Origin: Limnoglobus roseus | GTDB lineage: Bacteria > Planctomycetota > Planctomycetia > Gemmatales > Gemmataceae | DNA: 64,000 nucleotides | Direction: 5' to 3' | Assembly (NCBI RefSeq): GCF_008254045.1 | Contig: NZ_CP042425.1 | Coordinates: forward strand, 310,001 to 374,000 | Notes under the pieces: model-generated | What the model was told of the DNA's origin: nothing | The model's input: only the letters and a program-made list of their open reading frames with translations | Database searches by the model: none | In this document: piece by piece, positions 47,209 to 56,681 of the stretch | Numbering within the stretch: position 1 is the stretch's first letter | How the letters are laid out: every line of letters begins with the position of its first letter | Translations under genes and position numbers: made by a program

Positions 47209-48213
47209 TCAATTCGGCGTCACCTCGCCGCCGGCGCGGGTGGCCATGCCGCCGAGCGTGCGGATCGACGTGCCTTCGCTCAGGAAGCGGACCGAGCCGT
47301 CGGCCATCACCACGTTCGCCCCGCCGGTGTGCATCGAGTAGAAGAGGTAGCCCCACTCGTTCGAGCCGTTGATCTTCATCGGTGAGGGCGGTGGGGTCGT
47401 CAGTGCGCCGGGGTTCCACAGGATCAGTTGGCCGATCTCGTAGGGGTTGTCGTTGGTCGCCCACGCGCCGCCGCGGGCGCGGGCACAGTCGGCCGAACTC
47501 GGGTTCGTACTGACCTTTGCCGCGAGTTTGCCGTTACGGTACACGTCCTCCCGTCCCGAATCTTCCCCGACGATGATCGTGTTTGACGTGCCGTCGGTAA
47601 TCGACAAGATGCGGTTGGACGGCCGTAGGCTGGTCGCAGCCGCCCAGCCGACCATGACGCCGGTGCGGTCGCCGGTGAGTTGGTCGGTGCCGGTCAGCCC
47701 GGCGTTGGTGTTAAACGCCGCGGCAATTCCCTCGACGGCGAAGTAATCTGTACACGCTCCCACCTTGTTCGGCGGGGTGGTCTCGAACTTGTCTTGAAGC
47801 CGGTCGGGGTCCGGCGTGGACGGGCACTGGAGGAGGCGGAGTTGCGTCCGGGCCAACGTGCCGTTCGTGCTGGCCCCGGCGGTGTCGATCCACCAGTTCT
47901 CGTTGAGGTTGAACTGGGCCAGGATCGCCCCCTGTTCGATGAAAGGCATCGCATCGGGAACCCAACTTCGTTGGGCGGCTTCCTTGATGGTCGTGTCCTT
48001 GAAGGTCCGCTTCGACATCGGGAACTCGCCGCGGGTACTCTCATAGTTGTGGAGTGCCAGGCCGATCTGTTTCATGTTGTTCGTGCACTTGATCCGCGAA
48101 GCCGCTTCCCGGACCTTCTGGACGGCCGGGAGGAGGAGGCCGATCAGAATGGCGATAATCGCGATTACGACCAATAACTCGATCAAGGTGAAACCTTTGC
48201 GTCGAAACTGCAT
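47209..48213 (-). CDS. DUF1559-type pseudopilin
   Basis: 334 aa. ATG 48213 chosen: it has CAGGGA 6 nt upstream and begins [20 protein letters not shown], with cleavage expected after Gly7 and before the methylated Phe. The hydrophobic helix (about 8-30) is followed by [26 protein letters not shown] and the C-terminal '[15 protein letters not shown]', all typical of DUF1559 (SBP_bac_10-like). Planctomycetes have dozens of these; they need a prepilin peptidase and a type II/IV-like apparatus that is not in the window. Role: extracellular or periplasmic pseudopilin-like fibre or sorting component, inferred. Confidence 0.95.
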   Translation of the reverse strand: MQFRRKGFTLIELLVVIAIIAILIGLLLPAVQKVREAASRIKCTNNMKQIGLALHNYESTRGEFPMSKRTFKDTTIKEAAQRSWVPDAMPFIEQGAILAQFNLNENWWIDTAGASTNGTLARTQLRLLQCPSTPDPDRLQDKFETTPPNKVGACTDYFAVEGIAAAFNTNAGLTGTDQLTGDRTGVMVGWAAATSLRPSNRILSITDGTSNTIIVGEDSGREDVYRNGKLAAKVSTNPSSADCARARGGAWATNDNPYEIGQLILWNPGALTTPPPSPMKINGSNEWGYLFYSMHTGGANVVMADGSVRFLSEGTSIRTLGGMATRAGGEVTPN

Positions 48214-48541
48214 GCACATTCCCTGGAGCAAAAGACGGGCGGATGAACCAGCCCGTTGCGATCAGGACTGGCTTCATTTCGACCAGCGTGGTCGATTTAC
48301 GACCAATTGCAATGGGTGTGCCAGCAGCGAACAGCCTTGAAAAATGAGAGTGAGAAGCGTGGGTTTCGACCGCAATTTGATCAAAAAATGACCCGGCCGG
48401 GAGAAATAATGACCAGACAATGACCCCAGCTTCGTCACCGTCATTTTTTGCTTGGAGCTTGACCTGGCCCCGGTCTCCGTCGATACTAAGGTAATACCAG
48501 CCTACCTGTTCGCTTCCGCGAACGTCGCTTAGTTTCAGACA
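48214..48541. other. Divergent gene-free region, pseudopilin / DUF1592
   Basis: No gene. Contains the promoter candidate at 48459-48487 for the DUF1592 gene. An AT-rich stretch with several poly-T and poly-A runs (tttttt at 48444, aaaaaatg at 48380) lies in the middle. No strong hairpin was found. Confidence 0.45.
48459..48487 (+). promoter_or_regulatory. Candidate sigma-70 promoter of DUF1592 gene
   Basis: TTGACC (-35, five of six bases) then a 17-nt spacer then GATACT (-10, four of six). It lies 54 nt before ATG 48542, leaving a normal 5' leader. Based on sequence only. Confidence 0.4.
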
Positions 48542-50821
48542 ATGCTGCAAAACCTTCGAACTCGTTGGCTCGGCCTCCTGACGGCCGCGCTGCTGCTCAC
48601 GGCCCCGGCGTCGGCCGATACTGGCGAACAGATGTACGCCGCCCAGTGTGCCCGCTGCCACGGCAAAGTCGGCGAGGGTACGAAGAAGTACCCGAAGCCG
48701 CTCGCGGGCGAGCGGTCGGTGCCGCAGTTGGCCGAGCAGATTCAGAAGACGATGCCGGAGAACGATCCGGGGTCGCTGTCGAAGGACGACTCCGCGAAGA
48801 TCGCTGCGTACACCTACGACGCCTTCTACTCGACGGCCGCCCGCGAGAAGAACAAGCCGGTGCGGATCGAACTCGCACGGCTGACAGTCCCGCAATACAA
48901 GAACGCCCTCGCCGACATCCTCGGCAGCTTCCGCGGCGGGAACAACAACACGACGTGGGACGCCAAGCGCGGCCTCAAGGGCGAGTACTTCAAGAACCGC
49001 AACCACGGCCAACGGCAGATCGACCGCCTCGACCCGGAGGTGAAATTCGACTTCGGCACGAAGGCCCCCACCGAGAAGGACTTCGACGCGAAGGAGTTCT
49101 CGGCCCGGTGGACCGGCAGCATCCTCGTGCCGGAGACGGGCGAGTACACGTTCATCGTCAAGAGCGATCAGTCGGTCCGACTGTGGGTGAACGACAACAA
49201 GAAGGCCCTCGCCGACGGCTACGTGCGGTCCGGCAGCGACAACGAGTACAAGGGCACGCTGTTCCTCCTCGGCGGCCGGGCGTACCCGATTCGCGTCGAC
49301 TTCTCGAAGGCCCTCCAGGGCGTGAAGGACAAAGACCCGAAGCCGATCCCGGCGTTCGTGCAACTGCTGTGGCAGCAACCCAACGGCACGGAAGAGGTCA
49401 TCCCCGCCCGGAACCTGTCGCCGCAGTTCTCGCCGGAAGTGTACGTCGATCAAACGAAGTTCCCGCCGGACGACCGCAGCTACGGCTGGGAGCGCGGCAC
49501 CACCGTCTCGAAGGCGTGGGATCAGGCCACCACCGACGCCGCCTTCGACGCGGCCGGCTACGTTTCCACCTTCCTCAACGAGATCGCGAAGGTCAACGAC
49601 CGCGACGACAAGCGGGCCGAGAAGCTGAAAGTCTTCCTGCGGCAGTTCGCGAAGCTCGCCTTCCGCAAGCCGATCACGGACGACCTCGAAAAGATGTACA
49701 TCACCCGCGCCATCGAGAGCACGCCGGACGTGCAGGCGGCGGCGAAGCGGTCCGTGCTGATGATCTTGAAGTCGCCGCGGTTCCTGTACCGCGAAGTCGG
49801 CGGGACGCCGGATCAATACGACGTGGCCGCCCGCATGGCCTTCGCCCTGTGGGACTCGATCCCCGATCAGGAGTTGCTCACTCTCGCCGCCAACAACAAG
49901 CTCAAGACGCTCGACGACGTTCGCAAACAGACCGACAAGATGATGGCCGACACGCGGGCGAAGGCCCGCATCCGCGGCTTCCTGCACCACTGGCTGAAGG
50001 TCGATCACGCCCGCGACGCGCAGAAGGACCCGAAGCGGTTCCCCGGCTTCGACGCCGCCGTGGTCGCCGACCTGCGAACCTCGCTCGACCTGCTCCTGGA
50101 CGACGTGGTCGGGTCCGAGAAATCCGACTTCCGCCAGTTCTTCCTCGGCAACGAGACGTACCTCAACGGCCGGCTCGCGAAGTTCTACGGGGCCGACTTG
50201 CCGGCCGACGCGCCGTTCCAGAAGGTCGCGTTCGAGAAGGGTCGTCGCGCCGGCGTGCTGACGCACCCGTTCATGATGGCGACGTTCGCGTACACCGGTG
50301 AAACGTCGCCGATCCACCGCGGCGTGTTCGTGGCCCGCGGCATCCTCGGCGTCGGCCTCAAGCCGCCGGCGGAAGCGTTCACGCCGTTGGCCGCCGACCT
50401 GCACCCGACGCTGACGACCCGCGAGCGGGTCGAACTGCAAACGAAGGGCGTGAACTGCCAGTCGTGCCACGCGGTCATCAACCCGCTCGGCTTCGTCCTC
50501 GAAAACTTCGACGCCATCGGCCGCTTCCGCGAACTCGATCACAATAAGGCCGTCGATGCCACCGGCGGCTACCAGACCCGCGCCGGCGAGCAAAAGGCAT
50601 TCAAGGGGCCGGCCGAACTCGCGAAGTTCCTGGCCGACAGCCCGGACGCACAGACGGCCTTCGCCGAGCAAATGTTCCACCACCTCGTGCAGCAGTCGAT
50701 TCGTGCTTACGGAGCGAAGCGTGGGGCGGAACTCAGGGAATCGTTTGCCAAGACCGGCTGCAATGTGCGACAATTGGCAGTGGAGATCGTCGCCACCGCC
50801 GCCGTAAAAGGAAGAGATTGA
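48542..50821 (+). CDS. Cytochrome c / PA14 / DUF1592-type protein
   Basis: 759 aa, signal peptide about 1-25. Haem motif CARCH at 36-40 near the N-terminus. A PA14-like carbohydrate-binding domain (about 135-290, LKGEYFKNRNHGQ, GEYTFIVKSDQSVRLWV) replaces the DUF1587 region of the 15775 protein. Then DUF1595 (about 340-400), DUF1592 (about 415-545), DUF1588 (about 555-660) with CQSCH, and DUF1585. Two bases after the stop a 30-bp palindrome begins, then the partner DUF1552 gene. The PA14 domain suggests polysaccharide binding; the reaction is unknown. Confidence 0.93.
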   Translation: MLQNLRTRWLGLLTAALLLTAPASADTGEQMYAAQCARCHGKVGEGTKKYPKPLAGERSVPQLAEQIQKTMPENDPGSLSKDDSAKIAAYTYDAFYSTAAREKNKPVRIELARLTVPQYKNALADILGSFRGGNNNTTWDAKRGLKGEYFKNRNHGQRQIDRLDPEVKFDFGTKAPTEKDFDAKEFSARWTGSILVPETGEYTFIVKSDQSVRLWVNDNKKALADGYVRSGSDNEYKGTLFLLGGRAYPIRVDFSKALQGVKDKDPKPIPAFVQLLWQQPNGTEEVIPARNLSPQFSPEVYVDQTKFPPDDRSYGWERGTTVSKAWDQATTDAAFDAAGYVSTFLNEIAKVNDRDDKRAEKLKVFLRQFAKLAFRKPITDDLEKMYITRAIESTPDVQAAAKRSVLMILKSPRFLYREVGGTPDQYDVAARMAFALWDSIPDQELLTLAANNKLKTLDDVRKQTDKMMADTRAKARIRGFLHHWLKVDHARDAQKDPKRFPGFDAAVVADLRTSLDLLLDDVVGSEKSDFRQFFLGNETYLNGRLAKFYGADLPADAPFQKVAFEKGRRAGVLTHPFMMATFAYTGETSPIHRGVFVARGILGVGLKPPAEAFTPLAADLHPTLTTRERVELQTKGVNCQSCHAVINPLGFVLENFDAIGRFRELDHNKAVDATGGYQTRAGEQKAFKGPAELAKFLADSPDAQTAFAEQMFHHLVQQSIRAYGAKRGAELRESFAKTGCNVRQLAVEIVATAAVKGRD

Positions 50822-50823
50822 TC

Positions 50824-50892
50824 TTTGTAACCCAGAGCGGAAGCGACGGGGTGGAATCGTCTCACCCCGTCGCTTCCGCTCTGGGTTACAAA
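50824..50892. repeat. Perfect 30-bp palindrome between DUF1592 and DUF1552 genes
   Basis: The arms 50824-50853 and 50863-50892 are fully complementary over 30 nt with a 9-nt loop. They start 2 nt after the DUF1592 stop and end 19 nt before the DUF1552 start. There is no T run, and the operon continues, so it is unlikely to be a plain terminator. The arm sequence (gtaacccagagcgg...) read on the other strand encodes an 'NPERKRRGETIPP' string that I recall seeing often in planctomycete sequences, so it is probably a mobile palindromic repeat; the recollection needs a search. Confidence 0.8.
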
Positions 50893-50911
50893 AACAGACC
50901 CGGAGTGACTT

Positions 50912-52228
50912 GTGAGTCAGACCCGCCGCGACTTCATCCGCACCCTCGGCCTGTCGGCTGCCGCCGTGCCGTTCGTCCTGAACCTGCCGAGCCTCGGCTT
51001 CGCCAACCAGGGCAAGCGGAAGCAACGGCTCGTCGTGATGTTCACGCCGAACGGCGTCGTGCCCTGGAACTTCTGGCCAAAGGAAACGGGCAGCGATTTC
51101 ACTCTGCCGACGAGCGTGAAGCCGCTGGAGCCGTTCAAAAAGCAGACACTCTTCCTGCACGGCATTGCCGACAAGATTCGCGGCGACGGCGACGGCCACA
51201 TGCGCGGCATCGGCTGTTTGCTGACGGGCATCGAACTCTTCCCCGGCAACATCCAGGGCGGGTCCGACACGCCGGCCGGGTGGGCGAAGGGGCTGTCGAT
51301 CGACCAGGAAATCAAGAACTTCCTGCAAAAAGACGAGGCCACGAAGACCCGTTTTGGCAGCCTCGAACTCGGCGTGCAAGTGCCCGACCGTGCCGACACC
51401 TGGACGCGGATGGTCTACACCGGGGCGAACAAGCCGGTCGCGCCGGTCTCCGATCCGTACCAGATGTTCAAGCGACTCTACGGCCGCACCGCCGACAACA
51501 AGGTGCTGGCGAGCGTCCTCGACGACCTGAACGCCGACCTGAAGAAAGTCGCCGGGGCCGTGAGCAGCGAGGACCGCAAGTTGCTCGACGAGCACACCAC
51601 GTTCGTGCGCGAAATGGAGCAGGAACTAAAGGCGGCGAAGTCGCACGGCGAGATCGGCCACAAGGTGCCGGACCTGGAGCCGGGCGTGAAGGGGGACAAC
51701 GACAACATCCCGAAGATCAGCAAGATGCAGATCGAGTTGATGGTCAACAGCTTCGCGTCGGACTTCAGCCGGGTGGCGACGTTGCAGTACACGAACAGCG
51801 TCGGCGGTGCCCGCATGAAGTGGCTGGGCATCAACGAAGGCCACCACGAACTGTCGCACGAGCCGAACAAGAACGACGCGGCCCAGGAGAAGCTTACGAA
51901 GATCGACACCTGGTTCTGCGAGCAGATGGCCTACTTGGCAAAGCGGCTCTCCGAGACGCCGGAACCGGGGGGCCAAGGCAGTCTGCTGGACAACACGACC
52001 ATCGTGTGGACGAACGAGTTGGGCCAGGGCAACTCGCACACGCACAACGACACGCCGTTCCTACTCGTCGGCGGTGGCCTCGACTTCAAGATGGGCCGGT
52101 CGCTGAAGTACAAGCAAGTCCCGCACAACCGCCTGCTGGTGTCGATGGCCCACGGCTTCGGCCACCGCGTGAAGTCATTCGGCAACCCGAACTACTGCGG
52201 CGACGGCCCGCTGAACGACTTGACGTGA
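50912..52228 (+). CDS. DUF1552 protein, GTG start
   Basis: 438 aa. GTG 50912, with CGGAG 5-9 nt before it, gives [13 protein letters not shown], a twin-arginine leader. DUF1552 blocks: [53 protein letters not shown]. Partner of the upstream DUF1592 protein; the same order is seen at 15775-19442, but here the genes do not overlap and a palindrome separates them. Followed by a strong intrinsic terminator. Confidence 0.92.
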   Translation: MSQTRRDFIRTLGLSAAAVPFVLNLPSLGFANQGKRKQRLVVMFTPNGVVPWNFWPKETGSDFTLPTSVKPLEPFKKQTLFLHGIADKIRGDGDGHMRGIGCLLTGIELFPGNIQGGSDTPAGWAKGLSIDQEIKNFLQKDEATKTRFGSLELGVQVPDRADTWTRMVYTGANKPVAPVSDPYQMFKRLYGRTADNKVLASVLDDLNADLKKVAGAVSSEDRKLLDEHTTFVREMEQELKAAKSHGEIGHKVPDLEPGVKGDNDNIPKISKMQIELMVNSFASDFSRVATLQYTNSVGGARMKWLGINEGHHELSHEPNKNDAAQEKLTKIDTWFCEQMAYLAKRLSETPEPGGQGSLLDNTTIVWTNELGQGNSHTHNDTPFLLVGGGLDFKMGRSLKYKQVPHNRLLVSMAHGFGHRVKSFGNPNYCGDGPLNDLT

Positions 52229-52249
52229 TTTGATGAAATGAGGCAGCGT

Positions 52250-52285
52250 GAGCGTGCGACCCGACGGGTCGCACGCTCTTTTTTT
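52250..52285 (+). terminator. Rho-independent terminator of DUF1592-DUF1552 operon
   Basis: Perfect 13-bp stem (gagcgtgcgaccc / gggtcgcacgctc) with a 3-nt loop and seven Ts directly after it. It lies 21 nt after the DUF1552 stop. It is the only classical intrinsic terminator found in the window. Confidence 0.93.
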
Positions 52286-52302
52286 ATCGCGGACGCTCTG
52301 AC

Positions 52303-52947
52303 TTACTCCAGGGCTTTCTTCACCACCGCCGACCACGCGGCGTAGCCGGTGTCGTTCATGTGTAGGCCGTCCTTCTGGAAGAACTCCGGCTTCGGCCTGC
52401 CGTCCGCCCCCAGCGTCACCGGCACGGTGTCCACGTAGGTCAGAAGCGGATCGGTTTCGCCCATTGCCCGGATCATGCCGTTCGCCGATTGTTGCACGTC
52501 GTACATCTTCCACCGGGCCAGGCTCGGCTTCACCGGCAGGTACAGAATTCGCGTCTTCGGCAACTTCGCGTGAATGTGCTTCACGAAGGCCGCGAAGTCG
52601 TCGCGGAGTTGGGCCGGCGTGCGCTTGTTCGCGATGTCGTTGTCGCCGGCGTAGAAGACGATCGTCTTGGGCTGGTGCGGCACGATGAGCCGGTCGGCGA
52701 ACTGCGTGGAGTCGCGAATCTCGGACCCGCCGAACCCGGCGTTGACGTACTTCTGATCGGGGAACGACTTCGTCAGGTTCCACAGGCGGATCGAGGAACT
52801 GCCGGCGAACACGACACCGCCCTCGGCGTGGTGTTCACCCGCGATGCGCTTCTCGATGCCGGCGACTTCCTTCTCCCAGCGGAGCGGCCGCATCGTCTCC
52901 GTCGCGAGGATCGCGGTGAGGGTCACGGTTAGGCTGGTCGCGAACAT
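52303..52947 (-). CDS. SGNH/GDSL-type esterase
   Basis: 214 aa. A weak hydrophobic start (about 1-15) may be a signal peptide. The four blocks of the SGNH fold are present: Ser51 in FAGSSS (usual GDS), Gly in NAGFGGSE, Asn103 in GDND, and Asp193/His196 in DGLHMND. Serine esterase or acetylhydrolase activity, often on glycans, is expected; the substrate is unknown. Last of three minus-strand genes (55344-52303), 36 nt after the LarA-like gene. Confidence 0.9.
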   Translation of the reverse strand: MFATSLTVTLTAILATETMRPLRWEKEVAGIEKRIAGEHHAEGGVVFAGSSSIRLWNLTKSFPDQKYVNAGFGGSEIRDSTQFADRLIVPHQPKTIVFYAGDNDIANKRTPAQLRDDFAAFVKHIHAKLPKTRILYLPVKPSLARWKMYDVQQSANGMIRAMGETDPLLTYVDTVPVTLGADGRPKPEFFQKDGLHMNDTGYAAWSAVVKKALE

Positions 52948-52983
52948 GATGGCAGTCCCGGGGAGAAGAAGGGTGTCGTCAGT

Positions 52984-54294
52984 TTATGCGTGCGGCGTCC
53001 GCCGTGCCCGGACGCTGTGCGGGAAGAGGGCTTCCTGGTTCAGCGCCCCGCTCGCGTCGAACGGCCAATCGCGCGGGTCGCCGACCACGTCCAAGTGCGG
53101 ATTCGCCTTCGCTTCCGTAATCAGCGTTGGCGACACCCACAGGTCGGCCACCTCCAGCGTGTTCGGGATGACCGCTACCCGAAGGTTCTCCTCCTCCGGA
53201 TTCCAGCACGTTTCGACGCACTGCTGAATGCACTCGCGGTCGGTCTCGAAGCCGATGGGCAACTTGCTCCGCCACAGGAAGCGGGCCGTCAGGTTGTTCA
53301 TGCGGAACGGCTTCGGGTCGATGTTCGCCAGGCTGCGGTTCGTCACGAGGTCGGCGATGCCGATGCCGGTCGCGTTGCCGTGGCTCTCGGGCGACACGTC
53401 CAGCACGCCGATGCGGGTGATGCGGGGCTTCGACGCCGCGAGTTCCATTTCCGGCGACGCTTCGATCAGCAGCCGGCCGACGACGTTCGGGTCGAGGCCG
53501 GCCCCGCTGTAGTTCTTGCCGCACTCGCCGACGATCAGCACGTCGAGCTTGTCGAACGGAATCTTGCCCATCAGCTCGCGGGCCTGCACCAACAGCGGCG
53601 GTTCCTCTTCGAACAGGTCGTCCTTGTCGACCACCTTGAGGATGGCGGTTTCCTCGTTCGTGTTCTCGACGATGGCGAGGCCGCCGAGGAACGGAGTCTT
53701 GGCCATGAGCAGTTTCGCCGACTCGGGCATCATCTCGGCGAGGCCACGGACGCCCCACGAGTGCACCTGATCGGCCCCGTGCCGCTTGCCGAGGCCGATG
53801 GTCAGCATCTTCAGGATGCCGCTCTCGAACCGGCCGCGGAAGTCGGTGTGCGGCTTCACCCGCGACACGGTCACAACGCCGTCGGCGGCGAGGGCGTTCT
53901 TGTCCCACCAGACCGGCAGGTTCCACGAGTTCGTGCCGACGTTGACGGCGTCCATGTCGGTCAGCACCGGCACGCCGAGGTGCTCTTCGTCGATAAAGTA
54001 ACTGGCGAGCAGTTCCCGCTGCCCCTGCGGGGTGGCCCCGCCGTGCGACCCCATCGCCGCGACGACGAACGGCTGCGCGCCGAGTTCCTTCAAGGCGTCG
54101 ATGGTCGCCTTCGCGATGGCGAGGTAGTTCTTGATGCCGCGGCTGCCGCACCCGACGGCGATCCGCATGCCGGGCTTGATCCGCTTCGCGAGCTTGGACG
54201 TGAGCCACGCCCGACGGGTCTCGGCCGGCACGTCGGCGACGGTCGGCTGCGGGGCGATCTGGCGGACGCGCTGGAGCGTGGGGAGTTTCATCAT
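52984..54294 (-). CDS. LarA-like (lactate racemase domain, DUF2088) protein
   Basis: 436 aa, cytoplasmic. The N-terminal domain has 'IAVGCGSRGIKNYLAI' and 'AAMGSHGGATPQGQ', where His84 corresponds in position to the first LarA active-site His. KPHTDFRGRFES and LGKRHGADQVHS could supply the cofactor lysine and two further histidines. LarA uses a nickel-pincer nucleotide made by LarB/C/E, none of which is in the window. Since planctomycete homologues vary, the reaction (racemisation or epimerisation of a hydroxyacid) is inferred. Its 5' leader is the heptamer repeat at 54304. Confidence 0.8.
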   Translation of the reverse strand: MMKLPTLQRVRQIAPQPTVADVPAETRRAWLTSKLAKRIKPGMRIAVGCGSRGIKNYLAIAKATIDALKELGAQPFVVAAMGSHGGATPQGQRELLASYFIDEEHLGVPVLTDMDAVNVGTNSWNLPVWWDKNALAADGVVTVSRVKPHTDFRGRFESGILKMLTIGLGKRHGADQVHSWGVRGLAEMMPESAKLLMAKTPFLGGLAIVENTNEETAILKVVDKDDLFEEEPPLLVQARELMGKIPFDKLDVLIVGECGKNYSGAGLDPNVVGRLLIEASPEMELAASKPRITRIGVLDVSPESHGNATGIGIADLVTNRSLANIDPKPFRMNNLTARFLWRSKLPIGFETDRECIQQCVETCWNPEEENLRVAVIPNTLEVADLWVSPTLITEAKANPHLDVVGDPRDWPFDASGALNQEALFPHSVRARRTPHA

Positions 54295-54303
54295 CGGAGA
54301 TCA

Positions 54304-54338
54304 GGAGTCAGGAGTCAGGAGTCAGGGGTCAGGAGTCA
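54304..54338. repeat. Heptamer tandem repeat in gene junction
   Basis: Five copies of the 7-mer ggagtca (one with ggggtca), followed on the right by other sequence and preceded on the left by a degenerate copy. On the minus strand it reads tgactcc repeated. It supplies the stop codon of the upstream SGNH-like gene (54322-54324) and fills the leader of the LarA-like gene. The repeat number could vary by slippage, changing the C-terminus of one protein and the leader of the next. Confidence 0.85.
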
Positions 54339-55344
54339 ATTTACAGGAAGTGAGCCACGGGTTCAGGCACTCGCGGCCGAATCGTGCGCTGAACCGCTTC
54401 GCCCCGGACTTCAACGGGTGGTGGCCGTCGGCGAACGCTTCGTCTGGTAGCCACGTCGTCGCGTCGAAGATCGGCACGCCGGTCGTCGTGGAGAGTTGTG
54501 CGAGATAGCCTTCGATCGTCGCGGTCGCCGACGGCGAGGTCCACTGCCGGAACATCGAGCCTTCCGGCATCCGGTACATCGCCACGGCAATGCCCCGCTC
54601 TTGGCAGAGCGCGAGCAGGTCGCGCAACGCCCGGTCCGGCAGCGGCGCGAGGGTGAACTCGCGCAACGTCTGCTCGTACTGCCGGGCGACATCCGCCGTC
54701 TGCCGCTGGCGGTGATCTTCGGGGATCGTCTCGAAGGGGTACGGTACCCACCCGCGGTCGTCCATCATCCGCCATTGAAAGTCCACCCGCGCCTGCCACG
54801 GCAGCAAGCCCGGCTGCCAGTGACTGAGCAGCAAGAACCGCTGCGCGTGCCACGGCGAAACGCGGTGCGCCAACCAGCGGTTCCGCAGAGTGGTCGCGTC
54901 GTCGCAGTACGGCTCCAGGCGGCCGAGGTCGGCGTAGCCGAGGCGCGTGACGTGGTCGTGGAAGAAGTCCTCGGCCGCGCCGGGGTGGCTCAGCACGGCT
55001 GGCATCACTTCAACGAGAACCGCGTCGGGCTTCACGCCCGCGTCAAGGACTCGTCGAAGGTTCAGCAAAAGATGTAACGGCCCGCTGCCGGCTTCGCCGA
55101 AGTTATAGACTATCACGCCGTCGCCGAGGCCGAGGTCGTGCGGCGACAGGCCCATCTGTGTGCGCGAGCTGCCGAGCGCGAGGACCAGTGGCCGCCCGGC
55201 GAGTTTCCGCACGGCCTTCAACCGCCAGCCGAACTCCGGGTCGCGCCACTCCGGGCGGACGGTTTCCAACGCGGCGTTGAGTGCGACCTGTCCCAGTAGG
55301 AAGACGCCGAGCGCCACCGCGACGGTTCGTCCTGATCTCGCCAT
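54322..55344 (-). CDS. Membrane-anchored SGNH-like protein (DUF1574/AlgX-like)
   Basis: 340 aa from ATG 55344, which gives a basic start and a membrane helix (about 8-26, VAVALGVFLLGQVALNA); an earlier in-frame ATG at 55422 lacks this shape. The periplasmic domain has LGSSRTQMG (SGNH-type serine block) and near the C-terminus DGHHPLKSGAKRFS (Asp/His block). This layout is like the O-acetyltransferase-type SGNH proteins of exopolysaccharide systems, but no partner genes are here. The stop lies inside a heptamer repeat. Similar to but distinct from the SGNH protein at 52303. Confidence 0.75.
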   Translation of the reverse strand: MARSGRTVAVALGVFLLGQVALNAALETVRPEWRDPEFGWRLKAVRKLAGRPLVLALGSSRTQMGLSPHDLGLGDGVIVYNFGEAGSGPLHLLLNLRRVLDAGVKPDAVLVEVMPAVLSHPGAAEDFFHDHVTRLGYADLGRLEPYCDDATTLRNRWLAHRVSPWHAQRFLLLSHWQPGLLPWQARVDFQWRMMDDRGWVPYPFETIPEDHRQRQTADVARQYEQTLREFTLAPLPDRALRDLLALCQERGIAVAMYRMPEGSMFRQWTSPSATATIEGYLAQLSTTTGVPIFDATTWLPDEAFADGHHPLKSGAKRFSARFGRECLNPWLTSCKLTPDP

Positions 55345-55469
55345 GCGTCCGCGTCGCGCCACCGCCTGCCCTCCGTGGAGAGGCGAAGTGTACCGGCCGG
55401 GCGAGGTCGGTCGCCAGTCCAATCCGCCCCTACAATGACGCCCGACCTACTCTGATCGGAGCCTCACTC

Positions 55470-56594
55470 ATGTACGCTCTGGCCCTCGCCGCCTTCGCCC
55501 TTGCCGCCCCGCCGTCGGGCGTCGTCGTTTCCCACTCACCCGCAAGCTCGAAGCAGTTCGTCGGCTCCCCTTCCCTGGCCGTCCTGCCGAACGGCGAGTA
55601 CGTCGCCTCGCATGACCTGTTCATGGCCGGTGACAACGGCGACCGCACGCTCGTTTTCGCGTCCGCTGACCGCGGCAAGACCTGGGCGAAGCGAACCGAG
55701 ATCGTCGGCCACTGGTGGGGCACACTGTTCGTCCACCGCGACGCGCTTTATCTGATGGGTGTTTCGAAGGCCCGCGGTTTCTGCATCGTCCGGCGGTCCA
55801 CCGACGGCGGCAAAACGTGGACCGAGCCGAAGGACGCGAAGACCGGCCTGCTGCACGCCGACGGCATGTACCACTGCGCCCCCGTCCCCGTGCTGGCCCA
55901 CAACGGCCGCCTGTGGCGGGCGATGGAGGAGGCCAACCCGACCAACGGCGGCAAGGGCTGGGACCGCAAGTTCCGCGCGTTCATGATGTCCGCCGCGGAG
56001 GACGCCGACCTGCTCGACGCGAAGAGTTGGACGACGACCAACAAGCTGACGGCCGATTACGGTTGGTTCGACGGCAAGTTCGGCGGCTGGCTCGAAGGCA
56101 ACGCCGTCGCCACGCCGGGCGGGGAAGTCGTGGACATCTTGCGCGTGCAACAGCCCGGCTATCCGGAGAAGGCCGCCGTCGTCCGCATTTCCGCCAACAG
56201 CAAGACGGCGACGTTCGACCCCGCGAAGGACTTCATCGACTTCCCCGGCGGCGGCAAGAAGTTCACGATCCGCTTCGACCCGGCGAGCAAGAAGTACTGG
56301 ACACTGGCGAACTTCGTCCCGAAGGAGTTCGAAGGGCCGAACGCCGCCAGCCGTCGAAACACGCTCGCCCTCGCATCGTCCACCGACCTGCGCACGTGGA
56401 CCGTGAACCGGCCCGTGATCCAGAATGCCGATGTAAAAGCCCATGGCTACCAGTACGCCGACTGGCAGTTCGACGGCGACGACTTGATCGCCGTGGTCCG
56501 CACCGCGTCCGAAGAACCCGACGGCACGCCGGCCCACAGCGCCCACGATGCGAACCACCTGACGTTCCACCGCGTCGCGGGGTTTCGGAAGTAG
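55470..56594 (+). CDS. Sialidase-like secreted protein
   Basis: 374 aa from ATG 55470, signal peptide about 1-15 (ALAAFALAA). The bacterial neuraminidase Asp-box motif S-x-D-x-G-x-T-W occurs twice (SADRGKTW and STDGGKTW), marking a six-bladed sialidase-type propeller. The catalytic Arg triad and Tyr/Glu nucleophile could not be assigned with certainty, so it may be a glycan-binding relative. Divergent from the SGNH-like gene. Periplasmic glycan processing is inferred. Confidence 0.82.
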   Translation: MYALALAAFALAAPPSGVVVSHSPASSKQFVGSPSLAVLPNGEYVASHDLFMAGDNGDRTLVFASADRGKTWAKRTEIVGHWWGTLFVHRDALYLMGVSKARGFCIVRRSTDGGKTWTEPKDAKTGLLHADGMYHCAPVPVLAHNGRLWRAMEEANPTNGGKGWDRKFRAFMMSAAEDADLLDAKSWTTTNKLTADYGWFDGKFGGWLEGNAVATPGGEVVDILRVQQPGYPEKAAVVRISANSKTATFDPAKDFIDFPGGGKKFTIRFDPASKKYWTLANFVPKEFEGPNAASRRNTLALASSTDLRTWTVNRPVIQNADVKAHGYQYADWQFDGDDLIAVVRTASEEPDGTPAHSAHDANHLTFHRVAGFRK

Positions 56595-56681
56595 CCGGCA
56601 AATCGAATTGCGTCCGCGGGACGGCCCCGGTAAACTCTTTCGAAGTTGTTCCGAATCCACTCCCCACACCGTGTGTGAAAC

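Noticed and set aside
48041..51595. Minus-strand open frame of 1184 codons opposite DUF1592 and DUF1552
   Set aside because: It is the shadow of two well-recognised plus-strand genes in high-GC DNA. The translation is rich in Arg, Val and His with no domain, and it crosses three gene ends.
54304..54338. CRISPR array
   Set aside because: Repeat units are 7 nt with no spacers; it is a simple tandem repeat.
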